Assembly: GCA_012267435.1 (NCBI GenBank)
Contig: JAAXGM010000009.1
Span: 1-48,902 of the forward strand
Source of the DNA: Gemmatimonadota bacterium
GTDB lineage: Bacteria > Gemmatimonadota > Gemmatimonadetes > Longimicrobiales > Gaopeijiaceae
Reading direction: 5' to 3'
DNA length: 48,902 nucleotides
The position numbers were made by a program, and so were the translations under genes. Each line of letters starts with the position of its first letter. Within the stretch, counting starts at the first letter, position 1. The notes beneath the pieces were generated by a model that searched no databases, was not told the origin of the DNA, and saw only the letters and a program-made list of their open reading frames with translations. This document shows positions 24,427 through 34,386 of this stretch, one piece after another.

Positions 24427-25940
24427 GCGAACGACCGGCGGTTCTGGCCCTCGACCAGGGCACGACCGGCACGACCGCCCTGGTGGTGGGGAGCGACGGA
24501 CGCATCTTGGGGCGCGGCTACTCGGAGTTCACCCAGCACTTCCCACGGCCGGGCTGGGTCGAGCATGACGCGGAGGAGATCTGGCGGGTGACCCGGCGGG
24601 TCGCGCGCGGCGCGCTGGACGACGCCGGAGGGGCGGCGCGCCTGGAGGCCATCGGCATCGCGAACCAGCGAGAGACCGTGGTGCTCTGGGACCGTGCCTC
24701 GCTCGAGCCGGTGTGTCGGGCCATCGTCTGGCAGGACCGCCGCACCGCGTCGATCTGCACGGAGTTGCGCCGCGGCGGCCACGAGTCCTGGGTGCGCCGG
24801 CGGACGGGGCTGGTTCTGGATCCCTACTTCTCGGGAACCAAGCTGACTTGGCTCTTCCGCGAGCGCCCGGAGCTGCGGGCGGCGGCGGAGGCCGGCGATC
24901 TGGCCGCGGGCACCATCGACGCCTGGCTGGTGGCGCGCCTGACGGGCGGGGCGGTGCACGCCACCGACCACACCAATGCCTCGCGCACCCTCCTCTACGA
25001 CCTGCACCGCCGGGCCTGGGATCCGTCGCTCGCCGACCTGTTCGAAGTCCCGGCGGGGATCCTGCCCGAGGTGCGCTCCAGCTCCGGCGGCTTCGGGATC
25101 GCGCGCGGCGAGCACCTGGGGACGGAAGTTGCGGTTGCGGGCGTGGTCGGGGACCAGCAGGCCGCTCTCTTCGGACAGGGCTGCATCCGGGCCGGCCAGG
25201 CCAAGGTGACGTACGGCACCGGGGCGTTCCTGCTCCTGCATACGGGCCAGGAGGTGGTGACCTCGGAGAACGGGCTTCTCACCACGCTGGCCTGCGACGC
25301 GCGCGGTGGCCCGGCGTACGCCCTGGAGGGCTCGATCTTCTCGGCGGGCGCATCCGTGCAGTGGCTGCGCGACGGCCTGGGCATCCTCGACCACGCCGCC
25401 GAGTCGGAGGAGCGCGCCCGCGAGGTGGCGGACAACGCCGGAGTCTACTTCGTGCCCGCGTTCGCGGGGCTGGGGGCGCCGCACTGGATCCCCGAGGCGC
25501 GCGGCACGGTGGTGGGAATCACGCGCGGGACCACCGCATCGCATCTGGCGCGCGCGGCACTCGAGTCGATGGCGTACGGCACGGCGGACGTCATCCGCGC
25601 CATGGAGGAGGACGCCGGGCTGACCACCCGGGAGCTGCGCGCCGACGGCGGGGCGGCGCGCAACCGGTGGCTGATGCAGTTCCAGGCGGACGTGCTGGAC
25701 GTGCCCGTGCGCCGTGCGCCGCGGGTGGAGACCACCGCGCTCGGAGCCGCCGGCCTGGCGGGGATCGCGGCCGGCGTCTGGCCGGACGGCGAGGCGTTTA
25801 CGGCCTCCGCCGGAAATCCCGAAATCCACTCGCCCACGATGCGCTCCGAGGAACGCGATGCGCTCATCGCCGGTTGGGAGAGGGCGGTCGCGGCCGCGCG
25901 CAGTTGGGCCCGCGAGGGAGAGCCGCCCGGCCAGGTTTGA
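24423..25940 (+). CDS. glpK: Glycerol kinase
   Basis: 505 aa, normal for the family. Start GTG 24423 overlaps the maf stop; the ORF-track start is inside maf. ALDQGTTGTTALVV, GWVEHDAEEIW, GIANQRETVVLWDR, VWQDRRTASIC, ATDHTNASRTLLYDL and the C-terminal ELRADGGAARNRWLMQFQAD are glycerol-kinase signatures of the FGGY fold. It phosphorylates glycerol to glycerol-3-phosphate. No glpF or glpD is adjacent in this window. The stop codon region forms the -35 of a promoter for ccmE. Confidence 0.95.
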   Translation: MSERPAVLALDQGTTGTTALVVGSDGRILGRGYSEFTQHFPRPGWVEHDAEEIWRVTRRVARGALDDAGGAARLEAIGIANQRETVVLWDRASLEPVCRAIVWQDRRTASICTELRRGGHESWVRRRTGLVLDPYFSGTKLTWLFRERPELRAAAEAGDLAAGTIDAWLVARLTGGAVHATDHTNASRTLLYDLHRRAWDPSLADLFEVPAGILPEVRSSSGGFGIARGEHLGTEVAVAGVVGDQQAALFGQGCIRAGQAKVTYGTGAFLLLHTGQEVVTSENGLLTTLACDARGGPAYALEGSIFSAGASVQWLRDGLGILDHAAESEERAREVADNAGVYFVPAFAGLGAPHWIPEARGTVVGITRGTTASHLARAALESMAYGTADVIRAMEEDAGLTTRELRADGGAARNRWLMQFQADVLDVPVRRAPRVETTALGAAGLAGIAAGVWPDGEAFTASAGNPEIHSPTMRSEERDALIAGWERAVAAARSWAREGEPPGQV

Positions 25941-25966
25941 GAAACCGCGCCTCCATCCTATATATT
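25937..25966 (+). promoter_or_regulatory. Sigma-70-like promoter of the ccm operon
   Basis: TTGAGA (25937-25942), 18-bp spacer, TATATT (25961-25966), giving a start near 25973 and a leader of about 68 nt before ccmE. This AT-rich patch stands out in a GC-rich region. The -35 overlaps the glpK stop codon. Confidence 0.6.
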
Positions 25967-26040
25967 GTGAACGCTGGGAAGACCGTACCCGAGGCCGTCG
26001 GGCCGGGTGCGGGACAAACGGGACACAAGGGGCGCAGCGA

Positions 26041-26453
26041 ATGAAGAACAGCCGCTTCTACATCGGTCTGGTCGGCGTCGCGATGGTCGTGACGTTCCTC
26101 ATCTGGACGGGTGTCGACAAGGCGATGGTCTACTACCTGACCCCGGTCGAACTCATGGCGAAGGCAGCGGAGGACGACACCTTCCACGACATCGGCGTGA
26201 AGGTCAGCGGCCGGGTGGTGAAGGGGAGCTACCAGGCCGAGGGCGCATTCGAGCACTACTTCTCGGTGATGGACTTGGAGCGCGAGGACGCCAGCTTCCG
26301 GGTGGAGTATCGTGACATCCTCCCGGACACCTTCAGCGACGAGACCGAAGTCGTCGTCGAAGGACGTTTCCGGCGCGACGGGGTCTTCGAAGCCACGACC
26401 GTGCTGACCAAGTGCGGCAGCCGCTACGAGGCCATGCCGGACGAGATGGCCGG

Positions 26454-26457
<4 letters not shown>
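26041..26457 (+). CDS. ccmE: Cytochrome c maturation haem chaperone CcmE, CXXXY type
   Basis: 138 aa. An N-terminal membrane anchor (FYIGLVGVAMVVTFLIWTG) is followed by an OB-fold with YYLTPVELM, VSGRVVKGS and VVVEGRFRRDGVFEATTVLTKC. CcmE takes haem from CcmC/D and hands it to CcmF for attachment to apocytochrome c in the periplasm. The canonical haem-binding His (HxxxY) is replaced by Cys in CGSRY, matching the CXXXY variant class known from archaea and some deltaproteobacteria. ATG 26041 is the natural start; the ORF-track start is within glpK. Its stop overlaps ccmF (ATGA). Confidence 0.92.
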
Positions 26458-28493
<2,036 letters not shown>

Positions 28494-28547
28494 CCCGGAC
28501 TGGCGTTCCGTCCGGTTCCCGCCGCTGGCTCCGCCGCCGCGTAGCGC

Positions 28548-29027
28548 ATGATGATCCTCCTGGGGGCAGTTCTGGTCGCGGCCGCGGTGGTCCTCTACGT
28601 CGTGCAGCCCGTGTTCAGCGGGGAGAGGGCGCCTCTCGCGAGCCTGGACGAGGAGTTCACCGAGGCGGAGGCGCGCAGGCACCTGAGCCTGGTGGCGCTG
28701 CGCGACGTCGAGTACGACTTCGCGACCGGAAAGATCGACGAACGCGACTACCGCCGATTGCGCGACGAGTTGGCCCGCGAGGCACTGGATGCGTTGCGGG
28801 AGGTGCGGCGAGGCCGGGAGCGGACGAGGGGCTCTCCGCCGGCGCGGGACACCTTGGCGGACGACCTCGAACGGGAAATCGCGGCGTATCGGGCCGCCCT
28901 GCGAGCGGGGACGGTGTGCGACCGCTGCGGCAGCGCCAACCTGGAGGTGGCGCTCTTCTGCGCGGCCTGCGGCGGACGCTTGGAGTCGGCGCGCGGGAAG
29001 GAGGCCGCGCCGGCCGCGCGGGGTTGA
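28548..29027 (+). CDS. CcmI-like membrane protein with C-terminal zinc ribbon
   Basis: 159 aa: one N-terminal TM (ILLGAVLVAAAVVLYVVQPV), then a helical region with LRDVEYDFATGKIDERDYRR, which is the start pattern of CcmI/CycH proteins. There are no TPR repeats; instead the C-terminus carries a zinc ribbon CDRCGSANLEVALFCAACG (CxxC...CxxC). Its position between ccmF and ccmA supports a role in cytochrome c maturation, perhaps apocytochrome handling. The TM orientation would decide whether the ribbon is cytosolic. Start ATG 28548 or 28551; the Shine-Dalgarno is weak. Confidence 0.72.
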   Translation: MMILLGAVLVAAAVVLYVVQPVFSGERAPLASLDEEFTEAEARRHLSLVALRDVEYDFATGKIDERDYRRLRDELAREALDALREVRRGRERTRGSPPARDTLADDLEREIAAYRAALRAGTVCDRCGSANLEVALFCAACGGRLESARGKEAAPAARG

Positions 29028-29034
29028 TGAGCTG

Positions 29035-29778
29035 ATGCCCGCCGCCGCCGCCGCCCCCCGTGCCGGCTTCCCCGTCCTTGAGGCCGCGTCGCTGGTGCGG
29101 GACTACGGGCCGGTGCGCGCCGTGGATCACGTCTCGTTCCGCCTCGGGGCCGGTGAGTTTCTCTCGGTATTCGGCCCCAACGGAGCGGGCAAGACCTCCC
29201 TCCTGCGGCTGCTCGCCGGAGGGCTCCGCCCGACGTCCGGGGAGGTCCGGGTGTCCGGGGTTCCCCTCACCATCGGGGACCGGGCGGCGCGCGCCCGGAT
29301 CGGTATTCTGTCCCACCTGAGCTTTCTGTACGGCCGCCTCACGGCGCGCGAGAATCTCTTGTTTTACGGCGGTCTGCACGGCCTCGAAGACCTGGGCTCG
29401 CGGGTGCCGGACCGCTTGGCCGACGTCGGCCTCGAACGCTACGCCGAAAGCCCGGTGGACACGCTGTCCCGGGGCACGGTGCAGCGGCTGGCGCTGGCGC
29501 GCGCGCTGCTCCACGATCCCGAGATCGTCCTGCTCGACGAGCCCTACACCGGTCTCGACGCCTACGCCGGCGCGCTGCTCCAGGAGCTGCTCTCGGCACT
29601 GAGGGACGGAGGCCGCACGGTGGTCATGGTCACGCACAATCTTGGTAGGGGGCTCGAGCTGGCCGATCGCGTGGCGATCCAGGTCCGCGGCAAGTTCGTG
29701 TTCGAGGCCAAGCGGGCCGACTTGGATGCCGTTGGCCTGGAGCGATCCTATCGTCGCGCGGTGGAGGGGAAGGCATGA
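29035..29778 (+). CDS. ccmA: Haem-exporter-type ABC ATPase CcmA
   Basis: 247 aa from ATG 29035; the ORF-track start is inside the preceding gene. Walker A GPNGAGKTSLL, signature LSRGTVQRLALARAL (SRGTVQ replaces the usual SGGxxQ), Walker B IVLLDEPYTGLD and the H-loop VMVTHN are visible. With CcmB and CcmC it forms the ABC module that releases haem-loaded CcmE. It overlaps ccmB by 4 nt. The symbol rests on genomic context, as the ATPase alone is generic. Confidence 0.92.
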   Translation: MPAAAAAPRAGFPVLEAASLVRDYGPVRAVDHVSFRLGAGEFLSVFGPNGAGKTSLLRLLAGGLRPTSGEVRVSGVPLTIGDRAARARIGILSHLSFLYGRLTARENLLFYGGLHGLEDLGSRVPDRLADVGLERYAESPVDTLSRGTVQRLALARALLHDPEIVLLDEPYTGLDAYAGALLQELLSALRDGGRTVVMVTHNLGRGLELADRVAIQVRGKFVFEAKRADLDAVGLERSYRRAVEGKA

Positions 29779-30455
29779 CCGTCTACCTGCGGCAGGTGGC
29801 GGCGATCGTGCGCAAGGACCTCCTGCTGGAGCTGCGCACGGGGGAGAGGCTGGCGGCGATGGGCGGGCTGACCGTCCTGATCGCCATCCTCCTTCATTTC
29901 GCGATCGATCAGGGGCTGGTGCGGATGCAGCAGCTGGCCGCCGGCCTGCTCTGGATGACGATTCTGTTCGGAGGCATGCTGGGCATGGGCCGGACCTTCG
30001 AAATGGAGCGGGAGGGGGGGGCGATCCAAGGCCTGCTCACCAGCCCGGTCCCGCTCGATGGCATATACCTGGCGAAAGTGGTCTCCAATTTCGTCCTGGT
30101 GACCGCGATCGAGGTCGTCGCGCTCGCGGCTTACTGGCTGTTCTTCGGGTTCAACTACGGAAACGCCCCTCTCCTGCTGGCCGCCGTGCTGGGCGTGGCG
30201 ACGCTCGGATTCGTGGCCGTCACCACGCTGTTCAGCGCCATATCGGCGCAGACGAACATGGGACAGACCCTTCTTCCCATCCTGATCTTTCCACTCCTGG
30301 TTCCCGTGGTCATCTTCGGTGTCACGGCCACGGGACGCATCTTCGCTTCGCGTCCCGTGCGGGAGGTCGAGGGCGGCCTCTATCTGCTGGCGGCCTTCAC
30401 GGTGGTGGCGCTGACGGCGGGAACGATCCTGTTTCGATACGTGGTGGAGGAATGA
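29775..30455 (+). CDS. ccmB: Haem-exporter-type ABC permease CcmB
   Basis: 226 aa, about six TM segments, with RKDLLLELRTGERLAAMGG at the N-terminus and GGMLGMGRTFEMEREGGAIQ, a CcmB family pattern. It is the membrane partner of CcmA in the CcmABCD complex. The start codon ATG overlaps the ccmA stop and the stop overlaps ccmC (ATGA), so the three are translationally coupled. Confidence 0.93.
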   Translation: MTVYLRQVAAIVRKDLLLELRTGERLAAMGGLTVLIAILLHFAIDQGLVRMQQLAAGLLWMTILFGGMLGMGRTFEMEREGGAIQGLLTSPVPLDGIYLAKVVSNFVLVTAIEVVALAAYWLFFGFNYGNAPLLLAAVLGVATLGFVAVTTLFSAISAQTNMGQTLLPILIFPLLVPVVIFGVTATGRIFASRPVREVEGGLYLLAAFTVVALTAGTILFRYVVEE

Positions 30456-31156
30456 TGTCACTCGCGCGCATCCGATGGATGGCGATGGTTCTGGGGGTTC
30501 TGGGCGTCGCCGGAGTGGTGGTTCTTCACTGGCTGGTCTTCTTCTGGGTGGGGACGGAGCGCACAATGGGGATCGTGCAGCGGATCTTCTACGTGCACGT
30601 CCCCTCCGCCTGGGTGACCTTCCTCGCCTTCGGCATCACGGCGCTGTGCGGGGCCGCATACCTCTGGCTGCGCGACGAGCGGCTGGACTGGGCGGCGCAG
30701 TCCGCGGCGGAAGGCGGGCTGGTCTTCGGGGCGATCATGCTCACCTCGGGACCGCTCTGGGCGGCGTACGCCTGGGGGACGCCCTGGACCTGGGAGCCGC
30801 GCCTGACCCTGACGCTGCTCATGTGGTTCGTCTTCGTCGGCTACTTCCTCGTGCGCGCCTCGGCGGAGGATCGGCAGGCGGGCAAGCGCATGGCGGCGGT
30901 GACCGGCGTGCTGGGAGCGCTGCTGATTCCGCTCGTCCACGTGAGCGTGCTGTGGTTTCCCTCACTCCATCCCCAGCCGGTGGTGCTCAATGTCGAGGAG
31001 GGACCGACGCTGGATGCGGACATGCTGATCACCCTCATGATCGGACTGCTGGCCTTCACCCTTATCTTCTTCTCCGTCCTATTCTTCAGATACGGCCTCG
31101 AGCATCTTCGCCACCAGCGCGCCCTCGAAACGCGCGAACAGCCTCGGGCAGCCTAA
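30452..31156 (+). CDS. ccmC: Haem-handling protein CcmC
   Basis: 234 aa with six TM segments. Conserved histidines are in FYVHVPSAW and LVHVSVLWFPSLHP. The tryptophan-rich motif reads WGTPWTWEPRLT, where the family usually has WGxWWxWDxRLT, so Trp and Asp positions deviate (P and E). CcmC loads haem onto CcmE on the periplasmic side. Start ATG 30452 has GGTGGAGGA just upstream and overlaps the ccmB stop; the ORF-track start at 29642 is spurious. Confidence 0.93.
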   Translation: MMSLARIRWMAMVLGVLGVAGVVVLHWLVFFWVGTERTMGIVQRIFYVHVPSAWVTFLAFGITALCGAAYLWLRDERLDWAAQSAAEGGLVFGAIMLTSGPLWAAYAWGTPWTWEPRLTLTLLMWFVFVGYFLVRASAEDRQAGKRMAAVTGVLGALLIPLVHVSVLWFPSLHPQPVVLNVEEGPTLDADMLITLMIGLLAFTLIFFSVLFFRYGLEHLRHQRALETREQPRAA

Positions 31157-31168
31157 GGAAAACCGACC

Positions 31169-31414
31169 ATGCGCATACTTCGTTCCCGACCCGGCGTCCT
31201 CCTCCTTTCCGCTCTGGCGGGGTCGCTGGCGTCTGCGGTGCCGACGGTCGCCCAAGTGGGAACCGAGGCGTTTGCACAGCAGTCGCTGCGGCCGTACTGG
31301 TACGTCTTCATCGCCTATTCGCTGGCGTGGCTGCTGCTTGTGGGCTGGATGCTCTCCATCGGTCGGCGGATGCGCGGACTGGAGGGCGGAGGAACCGAAG
31401 ATCGCGACGCATGA
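31169..31414 (+). CDS. CcmD-like small membrane protein
   Basis: 81 aa. It starts with a possible signal peptide or first TM (GVLLLSALAGSLASAVPTVA), then YWYVFIAYSLAWLLLVGWML and a basic SIGRRMRG tail, resembling CcmD (aromatic-rich TM with Arg tail). CcmD links CcmC to CcmE release. It lies 12 bp after ccmC. The N-terminal extension is longer than in classical CcmD, which suggests a variant seen in some non-proteobacterial ccm clusters. Confidence 0.68.
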   Translation: MRILRSRPGVLLLSALAGSLASAVPTVAQVGTEAFAQQSLRPYWYVFIAYSLAWLLLVGWMLSIGRRMRGLEGGGTEDRDA

Positions 31415-31548
31415 ACCGCGTCACGCTGGCTGGATTTCGGAACTGGCTAAAGCCTATTATTTTTCGACTCGACGGTTGCGCCCGAGTGTGATCGGATGAG
31501 GGTCTGGCACGGGCCCGGGCCGCATGGACAAACCCAAGGAGTGACAGG
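31415..31548 (+). promoter_or_regulatory. Leader region of the outer-membrane protein gene
   Basis: 134 bp with an AT-rich patch; TATTAT at 31455-31460 could be a -10 element, but I find no convincing -35. An 18-codon ORF (ATG 31496) ends in the ATGA that starts the next gene. AAGGAG precedes the real start at 31549. Evidence for a promoter is weak. Confidence 0.3.
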
Positions 31549-32955
31549 ATGAGAGGACGCGACAATCGGGGGCGATGGATCGCCCTGTTCCTCGTGGCGC
31601 TGGCCGGGGCCGCTCAGGTTCAGCCGCTCCACGCTCAGAACACCAAGATGGGCAGCACGCTGCGGTACGGTTCCGGATTCTTCAACGTCCCGGCCGCTTC
31701 CACGCTTCCGCATCTCGCGATCACGGGCACCTATTCGGGGTTCGGGATCAGCGTGGACGAGCGCGTCTTCATTTCCCGGAGAGGGATCGAAAAGGGTCGT
31801 CTCTCGGGCGAGTGGAGTCAGTGGCTGCAGGACGCGTCGGTCGCGATCGGCCTCTTCGACCGCGTCGAACTCGGCGCCTCCTTCCAGAATTTCGCCGATG
31901 CCGAGAACGGTGGGAACATGATCGGCGCATTCGGCCGGGTGGCGCTGGTGAAGCCCGAGTCGTCCGGGTTCGGGCTGGCGGTGGGCACGCGCTTCGTGAG
32001 CGGACCTTCCTTCTCCGGAGAAGGGCACGATTACATTCCCCCCCGCCTCGGATTTCCCGACATCCGGTTCTACGGCGAATACGAGGGAGGCTTGGTCGAC
32101 GACATGGCGACCTCGCTGTCTCCCTACGCGATGGCGACCTTCCAGCTCGCCGGCCTGGACAGCGACGCCCTTCCGGAGCACGACCTGACCTTCGGGCTGG
32201 GGTACGGAATGGGGATGTTCGGCGGGAGCGGAAGCGATCTCGGCTGGTACGGCAGGCGTTACTCGCGCGGCTGGCTCGCGGCCACCGCGCTGCACGTCCA
32301 GCTTTCCCAGGGGGTCCTCCTGAACCTCATGGGGGAATACGACGGATGGGACTTCAACACCGGGCTGCAACTGGATGTCGGCGGGATTCGCGCCGGTGCC
32401 TATGTGCTCGGGATTCAGCACGTCGAGAACTCCACCGTATACCGCAGCTCCCGCTTCGGGGTGATGGCTTCGCTGGCGCTCTGTCCCGGCGGCGGCGGCC
32501 TGCTGTGCAGCCCCGAGCTGATGCCGCGTCCAGAGCCGATTCAGCTTCCGGCGCCGCCGCCGGATACGGTCGTCATCGAGCGCACCACCGAGATCCCGAT
32601 CGAGCTCAGCATGGAGCGGACCCTGTGCCTCGCGACAGGTGAGAACGGCACGGTGATGGCCACGCCCGAAGGCGCGGAAGTGATTGCCGTGGATGCGCTG
32701 GGCGGCGTATACGCGGCGGACGCCGAGTGGTTCAACAACGACAGCGAGATCGAGCACGGGGACTACCCGTACGAGAAGGTGGGCGAACAGATCAGCCCGA
32801 ACTGCACCACGATCACCCGGGTCGGCGAGTGGATGGGCGTCCCGCTCTTCGCGGAGTCCGCCGCCGCGGGCGAGGACCCGATTCCGATGATCTACGTGCC
32901 CGTGACCCCGGGAAGCTGGCAGCCGTACGAACTGCCGGCGCGAGTGCGCGGCTGA
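31549..32955 (+). CDS. Exported outer-membrane beta-barrel-like hypothetical protein
   Basis: 468 aa. A signal peptide is clear (WIALFLVALAGAAQVQPLHAQ). Residues about 35-310 alternate short amphipathic strands with Gly/Tyr/Phe turns (ALVKPESSGFGLAVGTRFV, DLTFGLGYGMGMFGG), as in outer-membrane barrels. A Pro-rich linker (LPAPPPDTV) leads to a C-terminal domain of about 120 aa with two Cys (ERTLCLATG, SPNCTTI). AAGGAG lies eight bases upstream of the ATG. It follows the ccm cluster and ends at a strong convergent hairpin. I do not recognise the family; the C-terminal part may be periplasmic. Confidence 0.68.
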   Translation: MRGRDNRGRWIALFLVALAGAAQVQPLHAQNTKMGSTLRYGSGFFNVPAASTLPHLAITGTYSGFGISVDERVFISRRGIEKGRLSGEWSQWLQDASVAIGLFDRVELGASFQNFADAENGGNMIGAFGRVALVKPESSGFGLAVGTRFVSGPSFSGEGHDYIPPRLGFPDIRFYGEYEGGLVDDMATSLSPYAMATFQLAGLDSDALPEHDLTFGLGYGMGMFGGSGSDLGWYGRRYSRGWLAATALHVQLSQGVLLNLMGEYDGWDFNTGLQLDVGGIRAGAYVLGIQHVENSTVYRSSRFGVMASLALCPGGGGLLCSPELMPRPEPIQLPAPPPDTVVIERTTEIPIELSMERTLCLATGENGTVMATPEGAEVIAVDALGGVYAADAEWFNNDSEIEHGDYPYEKVGEQISPNCTTITRVGEWMGVPLFAESAAAGEDPIPMIYVPVTPGSWQPYELPARVRG

Positions 32956-32980
32956 CCCGTACCTGCGTTTCGCGCAAGTT

Positions 32981-33025
32981 CGACGAAGCCCGCCCCGGCC
33001 GCCAGCGCCGGGGCGGGCTTCGTCG
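32981..33025. terminator. Strong convergent terminator-type hairpin
   Basis: CGACGAAGCCCGCCCCGG (32981-32998) and its exact complement at 33008-33025 form an 18-bp perfect stem with a nine-base loop, between two convergent genes. The stem is symmetrical so it can work on both strands, although neither side has a full T-tract. Confidence 0.75.
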
Positions 33026-33055
33026 CGGCGGATCCCGGGGGATTCCTTTTGAGCG

Positions 33056-33670
33056 TCACCACGGCGGAGCGTCCGCCCGTTCCAGGTCTTCGACGGTGTC
33101 GATGTCCGGCAGGGGTTCGAGAGTGGCCGTGCGGAGCTTCAGGGCACGAGCCCGAGCCAGGGTCGCGGTCATGACGTCCTCCGTGCTCCAGGGTACGTCG
33201 CGGAAGAGGTCGGGCCAGTAGCCGGTCGCGCCGATCAGGTAGTATCCACCGTCCAGCGCCGGACCCAGCACGAGGTCGTTCGTCGAGAGTTCGGCGAAGG
33301 CCCGCTCGACGACGGGTCGGTCCACCGCGGGAGCATCGGTGCCGATCGCGCACACACGCCGCGCCCGCCGGAACTCGCGCCGGAAGGCGTTGGCCAGGCG
33401 CTCGCCCAGGTCGCCCTCTTCCTGGGGTCTGAAATCGACGCCCGCCGCCCCCAGCCAGTCACGCGCCGCGGCCACTTCGTTCGCGGGATCGATGTAGACG
33501 ACCAGGCGATAGCGCCCGCCGCGAACGCCGTCCAGCACCCGGCGCCCCATGACGCCGTACAGGGATGCGGCCTCGACGTCCCCGATGGCGGCGGCCAGTC
33601 GCGTCTTGACGCGCCCCGGACGGGGCGTTTTCGCGAAGACGATCAGGGTGCGCTCCACGTCGCGCGTCAC
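33056..33670 (-). CDS. TIGR04282-type glycosyltransferase-like (DUF2064) protein
   Basis: 204 aa from GTG 33670 (GTGA overlap with the upstream gene); the 387-aa ORF-track call reads through that gene. LIVFAKTPRPGRVKTRLA at the N-terminus and IGTDAPAVD and LGPALDGGYYLIG are the hallmarks of the CofC/GT-A-like family TIGR04282 ('rSAM/selenodomain-associated transferase 1'). It is paired with a TIGR04283-type GT2, the usual partner. The substrate is not established. Confidence 0.85.
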   Translation of the reverse strand: MTRDVERTLIVFAKTPRPGRVKTRLAAAIGDVEAASLYGVMGRRVLDGVRGGRYRLVVYIDPANEVAAARDWLGAAGVDFRPQEEGDLGERLANAFRREFRRARRVCAIGTDAPAVDRPVVERAFAELSTNDLVLGPALDGGYYLIGATGYWPDLFRDVPWSTEDVMTATLARARALKLRTATLEPLPDIDTVEDLERADAPPW

Positions 33671-34386
33671 CGGTTGCGCCCGTTCCGAGTTGCCGGGAAT
33701 CGCTCGGGATACCAACGCGCGAGACGCTCGGGAGCGACTCCGGCCAGATACAGGGCGATGGCCGCCCCGTTGCGCAGCCAGACCTTCCATCTTCCAAGGC
33801 GCTGGTAGGTTCTGGGGCTGGTCGGCAGAGGTCCGGGCAGGCGCGCGATCCTGCCCGAGCGACGTAGTCGGCGAACCATCTCCACATCTTCCATGAGGGG
33901 CAGTTCGGGGTAGCCGCCGACCGCTTCGAAGGCCTCGCGCCGCACCAGCAGGCCCTGGTCGCCGTACACGAGGCCGGTCAGGCGCTCGCGCAGGCGCTGC
34001 CCGGTCTCGATCAGGCGCCAAAACCAGCCACGCCCGCGCAGGCGGAACGGGAAATACGCCGCCGCCGGACCGTTGTGGGATTGGAGCGCGGAGACGAGTG
34101 CGGAGCGGGAGGCTGACGGGAGCCGGGAGTCGGCGTGCAGGAAGAGGAGCCAGGGGGTGTCGAGCGCCCGCGCCCCCGCGTTCATCTGGGCGGCTCGCCC
34201 CCGGGGCCCGGAGACGCACACGGCGCCTCCGGCGCGGGCCAAGTCGAGGGTGTCGTCGGCCGAACCGCCGTCGGAAACGACGACGCGAAGCGGAAGCTGA
34301 AGTTCCGCAAGGTCCGCCAGCAGTTGGGGCAGATGACCCGCTTCGTCGATCGTCGGGATCACCACCCCCAGGGTGGCGCCGGTCAC
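33667..34386 (-). CDS. TIGR04283-type family 2 glycosyltransferase
   Basis: 239 aa. GVVIPTIDEAGHLPQLL, VVSDGGSADDTLDLA, RGRAAQMNAGARA and FLHADSRLP are GT2/TIGR04283 ('rSAM/selenodomain-associated transferase 2') signatures. LMEDVEMVRRLRR is the acceptor-loop acidic motif. Start GTG 34386 overlaps the stop of the DUF547 gene and its own stop overlaps the TIGR04282-type gene. Soluble, probably cytosolic. The sugar and acceptor are unknown. Confidence 0.87.
   Translation of the reverse strand: MTGATLGVVIPTIDEAGHLPQLLADLAELQLPLRVVVSDGGSADDTLDLARAGGAVCVSGPRGRAAQMNAGARALDTPWLLFLHADSRLPSASRSALVSALQSHNGPAAAYFPFRLRGRGWFWRLIETGQRLRERLTGLVYGDQGLLVRREAFEAVGGYPELPLMEDVEMVRRLRRSGRIARLPGPLPTSPRTYQRLGRWKVWLRNGAAIALYLAGVAPERLARWYPERFPATRNGRNR

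Noticed and set aside
24291-25829. 512-aa minus-strand ORF
   Set aside because: Antisense to maf and glpK, both firmly identified.
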